NCBI GenBank assembly: GCA_964628385.1
Contig: CAZVOD010000050.1
Span: 1 to 32,673, forward strand
Origin: JANQPA01 sp964628385
Lineage (GTDB): Bacteria; Bacteroidota; Bacteroidia; Chitinophagales; Saprospiraceae
DNA length: 32,673 nucleotides
Direction of reading: 5' to 3'
The notes below the pieces were generated by a model, which was given only the letters and a program-made list of their open reading frames with translations, searched no databases and had not been told where the DNA came from. The position numbers were made by a program, and so were the translations under genes. This document shows, piece after piece, positions 30,031-32,673 of the stretch. Each line of letters opens with the position of its first letter. Positions within the stretch are counted from its first letter, which is position 1.

Positions 30031-32136
30031 ATGGAAGAGTTGTTGGATAGCTCAATTGAATACTTAAAAGGCGTAGGGCCAAAGCGAGGCCAGCTGTTGC
30101 GGGAAGAGCTCGGGATTCAGACCTTCAAAGATTTGTTGTACCATTTTCCTTACCGTTATGTAGATAAAACTAAATTTCATCAGGTTCGGGAGCTGAATGA
30201 AGATCAGGGGGCTGTACAGTTAAAGGGGGTATTAAGGCGCCTCAGTACCGTGGGAGAAGGAAGAAAACGTCGCCTGGTAGGTCGCCTGCGCGATGAGACC
30301 GGAGCAGTTGATCTGGTTTGGTTTACCGGGGTACACTGGCTGCAAAAACAATTGGTAGTGGGAGCGGAATATGTAGCTTATGGAAAAGCCAGTCTCTTCA
30401 ATGGACAATGGAATATAGCACATCCCGAAATGGAACAGGTAGGCGATGCCGCCGATCGGGCAAAAACGTTTGAACCGGTTTACTCCAGTACCGAAAAGCT
30501 CAATGCCAAAGGCTTGGATTCCAAAGGACGCCGAAAGTTGCTACTCAACCTCATGGCCAAATTAAATCCGGATGATCTGCCAGAAAACCTACCCGACTAT
30601 GTCACCCGAAAGCTCAAATTTCCGGAACATGCTTTTTCCCTCTTCCGGATTCATTTCCCAAGAAATATGGAAGAACTCGAGCGGGTACGCAACAGGCTGA
30701 AATTCGAGGAGTTGTTCTTTATTCAATTGCGCTTGCTACAATTGAAGAAGAAGCGTAAGAAAGAAATCCAGGGTTATGTTTTTGGAAAAATCGGAAATTA
30801 CTTCAACCATTTTTATCAGGAAAAGCTACCCTTTGACCTGACAGGAGCACAAAAAAGAGTACTCAAAGAAATCAGGAGGGATTTAGGTAATGGTTTTCAG
30901 ATGAACCGGCTATTACAGGGAGATGTAGGAAGTGGAAAGACTATCGTAGGCCTGATGACTATGCTGATGGCTATTGATAATGGTTTTCAGGCTTGTTTAC
31001 TGGCGCCAACAGAGATCCTGGCACAGCAGCATTTCCTTTCTATTTCAAAATATATCGAAGGAATGGACTTAGAAATAGCTTTCCTCTCGGGGAGTATAAA
31101 GGGGAAAAAACGCAGAACCATTCTGGAGGAATTGGCTGCCGGAACAATAAACATACTGATCGGGACACATGCGATTTTGGAAGACCCCGTTATTTTCAAG
31201 AATCTGGGCCTGGCCATTACCGACGAGCAGCACCGGTTTGGTGTAGCTCAAAGAGCAAAGCTTTGGAAAAAGAATAAGCCGTTACCTCCTCATGTACTCG
31301 TTATGACTGCCACGCCAATTCCTAGAACGCTGGCTATGACCTTATACGGAGACCTGGATGTTTCAGTGATCGATGAGTTGCCTCCGGGCAGAAAACCGGT
31401 ACAGACCTTGCACCGTACCGAGAACCATCGTTTGAGGGTCATTGGATTTATGAAAGAAGAAATCGCCAAAGGACGCCAGGTGTACGTAGTATATCCTTTA
31501 ATTGAAGAATCAGAAACGCTGGACTTAAAAAACCTGGAAGAAGGATATGAGGCATTATCCAGGGATTTTCCTATGCCGGAGTACAAAATCAGTGTTGTTC
31601 ATGGTCGTATGAAGCCTGCCGATAAGGAATACGAAATGCAGCGCTTTGTCAAGGGAGAAACACAGATTATGGTAGCTACTACTGTAATTGAAGTGGGAGT
31701 AAATGTACCTAATGCTTCGGTGATGATTATTGAAAATACAGAACGCTTTGGTTTGGCTCAATTACATCAGTTAAGAGGGCGGGTAGGTAGAGGCGCTGAG
31801 CAATCCTACTGTATACTAATATCGAGCTTTAAGTTGAGTAAAGAAGCTAAAGAGCGAATTCAAACGATGGTGAAGAGCAATAACGGCTTTGATATTGCCG
31901 AGGCTGATTTAAAGCTTAGAGGACCGGGAGACATTGAAGGTACCCAGCAAAGTGGTATTATCAACCTACGAATTGCTGATTTGGCCAGGGATGGACAGAT
32001 ACTTCAAACAGCCAGGGAAATAGCCATGCGCATTCTTGAAAAAGATCCGGACCTTCAAAGAAAAGAGCATCAGGCTACTCGGCAATACTTGCAGAAATAT
32101 ACTGCCCAAACCAAGAGTTGGAGTCGGATTAGTTGA
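30031..32136 (+). CDS. recG: ATP-dependent DNA helicase RecG
   Basis: This 701-residue RecG remodels stalled replication forks and branch-migrates recombination intermediates. The N-terminal wedge region (about 1-150) contains an OB-fold (LKGVLRR to VAYGKASLFNGQWNIAHPEM). The motor shows Walker A GDVGSGKT (297-304), the DEQH box at 398-401, MTATPIPRTLAM, and motif VI LRGRVGRG followed by the TRG region with IAEADLKLRGPGDIEGTQQSG. The tail ends KSWSRIS, which I recall as normal for the phylum, so the 3' end is intact although a gene remnant abuts it. The ATG at 30031 fits the family N-terminus (IEYLKGVGPKRGQLL). Confidence 0.97.
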   Translation: MEELLDSSIEYLKGVGPKRGQLLREELGIQTFKDLLYHFPYRYVDKTKFHQVRELNEDQGAVQLKGVLRRLSTVGEGRKRRLVGRLRDETGAVDLVWFTGVHWLQKQLVVGAEYVAYGKASLFNGQWNIAHPEMEQVGDAADRAKTFEPVYSSTEKLNAKGLDSKGRRKLLLNLMAKLNPDDLPENLPDYVTRKLKFPEHAFSLFRIHFPRNMEELERVRNRLKFEELFFIQLRLLQLKKKRKKEIQGYVFGKIGNYFNHFYQEKLPFDLTGAQKRVLKEIRRDLGNGFQMNRLLQGDVGSGKTIVGLMTMLMAIDNGFQACLLAPTEILAQQHFLSISKYIEGMDLEIAFLSGSIKGKKRRTILEELAAGTINILIGTHAILEDPVIFKNLGLAITDEQHRFGVAQRAKLWKKNKPLPPHVLVMTATPIPRTLAMTLYGDLDVSVIDELPPGRKPVQTLHRTENHRLRVIGFMKEEIAKGRQVYVVYPLIEESETLDLKNLEEGYEALSRDFPMPEYKISVVHGRMKPADKEYEMQRFVKGETQIMVATTVIEVGVNVPNASVMIIENTERFGLAQLHQLRGRVGRGAEQSYCILISSFKLSKEAKERIQTMVKSNNGFDIAEADLKLRGPGDIEGTQQSGIINLRIADLARDGQILQTAREIAMRILEKDPDLQRKEHQATRQYLQKYTAQTKSWSRIS

Positions 32137-32139
32137 TCT

Positions 32140-32428
32140 TTGCAATTCAAAATTCCCAATGTTCTGTTCATAATCAATATCCCAGAAGCCGTCCTTGACG
32201 TCGGCATTGATTCGATCAGTAATGTTTTCTTGTCCTTTAATAACAATCTTTTGATCATCAGCTTGTGTCAAAATAATATTAGCCTGTATACCAAGGCTAA
32301 AGGAATGAATAGTGTCCAGCTGAAGCTCCTTTTGGGCAGGTAGGCCTCTGCCATTAAGCATGTTTTGAGCCGATGACTCTGAGACATAGAGCAGTGTGAG
32401 TACTGAAAAGAATCGGGTGATTTTTCAT
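32140..32428 (-). pseudogene. Remnant of a head-GIN (DUF2807) domain gene
   Basis: On the minus strand a frame encodes a signal-peptide tail (FFSVLTLLYVSESSAQ), then LNGRGLPAQKELQLDTIHSF and SLGIQANIILTQADDQKIVI, the start of a DUF2807/head-GIN beta-helix, to about NFELQ, where it runs into the end of recG. About two thirds of the domain is missing. The start is also broken: the ATG at 32428 is followed by five A residues where four would keep the MKITRFFSVL frame, so it reads into a stop after about 24 codons. Both a frameshift and a 3' deletion are therefore visible. Intact proteins of this family are secreted and of unknown function. Confidence 0.7.
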
Positions 32429-32507
32429 AACAGTGAAGTCTTTTGGTGATTTATTTTTCTAAAGACTTTTATTCTCACAAAAAGTGGCATATCCCGATAG
32501 CCCGCTA

Positions 32508-32673
32508 CTATATTTCTGTCAAATACTCGTGCACAAACTTTATGGCCATGGCTCCTTCCCCGACGGCCGAGGCCACCCTGTTCATGGCTCCAGCTCTGAC
32601 ATCACCCGCGGCAAAGATGCCCGGAATGGACGTTTCCAGTAAGTAGGGTTCTCTGGGTAATTTCCAGTATTTT
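32508..32673 (-). CDS. Thioredoxin-reductase-like flavoprotein, C-terminal part
   Basis: The last 54 codons of a minus-strand gene whose beginning lies beyond the window. The translation contains YLLETSIPGIFAAGDVR, then AGAMNRVASAVGEGAMAIKF and a final VHEYLTEI before TAG (32510-32508). GIFAAGD is the second FAD-binding motif of pyridine-nucleotide disulfide oxidoreductases, and AMNRVASAVGEG is typical of a thioredoxin-reductase-like branch that often carries an N-terminal cyclic-nucleotide-binding domain. The CxxC region is not visible, so disulfide activity cannot be judged. Confidence 0.88.
   Translation of the reverse strand, partial: KYWKLPREPYLLETSIPGIFAAGDVRAGAMNRVASAVGEGAMAIKFVHEYLTEI

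Noticed and set aside
32443..32646. 67-codon + strand frame near the right edge
   Set aside because: It is antisense to the well-defined thioredoxin-reductase-like C-terminus on the minus strand.

Overview
The window reads as chromosomal DNA of a Bacteroidota bacterium, most likely an environmental Saprospirales- or Cytophagales-like lineage; the rank below phylum is my inference. Evidence: a PorP/SprF-type outer-membrane protein of the type IX secretion system, a DUF6427-like membrane protein, a short Ppx/GppA, small proteins conserved in Bacteroidota, weak Shine-Dalgarno sequences, and several promoters matching the Bacteroidota -7 box TAnnTTTG. I found no tRNA, rRNA, CRISPR array, insertion sequence or prophage.

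Layout. 252-2347 (-): phenylacetyl-CoA epoxidase genes paaA-paaB-paaC behind a palindrome overlapping the paaA promoter. 2898-3950 (+): PorP/SprF. 3989-4219 (-): unrecognised ORF with an internal stop. 4525-6242 (+): bactofilin, AtpZ-like, AtpI-like and a biotin carrier protein, closed by a strong bidirectional terminator. 6324-9367 (-): a DsbD-type reductant transporter with two N-terminal sensor modules plus a free third module. 9470-9628: a nested palindromic, MITE-like repeat. 9669-12213 (-): a PurQ-like protein without its catalytic triad, a DUF6427-like protein, thymidine kinase. 12388-15226 (+): a Pro-rich protein, 6-phosphofructokinase, a rhomboid protease. 15223-20426 (-): a SPOR-like protein, an AddA/RecB-like helicase with a degenerate nuclease domain, a MATE transporter. 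20559-24641 (+): a 1251-residue ligase-ligase-TM-PASTA fusion and a rhodanese. 24727-26452 (-): SPOR protein, PhnP-like metallo-hydrolase, small conserved protein. 26550-28047 (+): outer-membrane barrel and Ppx/GppA. 28084-29481 (-): RbfA and a DinB/MDMPI-like protein. 29735-29892: a second nested palindrome. 30031-32136 (+): RecG. 32140-32428 (-): remnant of a head-GIN gene. 32508-32673 (-): C-terminus of a thioredoxin-reductase-like protein.

Most of this is housekeeping, but several proteins depart from their families. The strongest candidate for something undescribed is the protein at 20559-24314: two D-Ala-D-Ala-ligase-like ATP-grasp units with complementary active-site changes on one chain, anchored by one membrane helix to three periplasmic PASTA-like repeats, as if a cytosolic peptidoglycan-precursor ligase were wired to a periplasmic wall sensor. 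Others are the catalytically dead PurQ, the nuclease-dead helicase, the triplicated DsbD sensor module, two families of nested intergenic palindromes, and a metallo-hydrolase whose start codon appears to be ACG.
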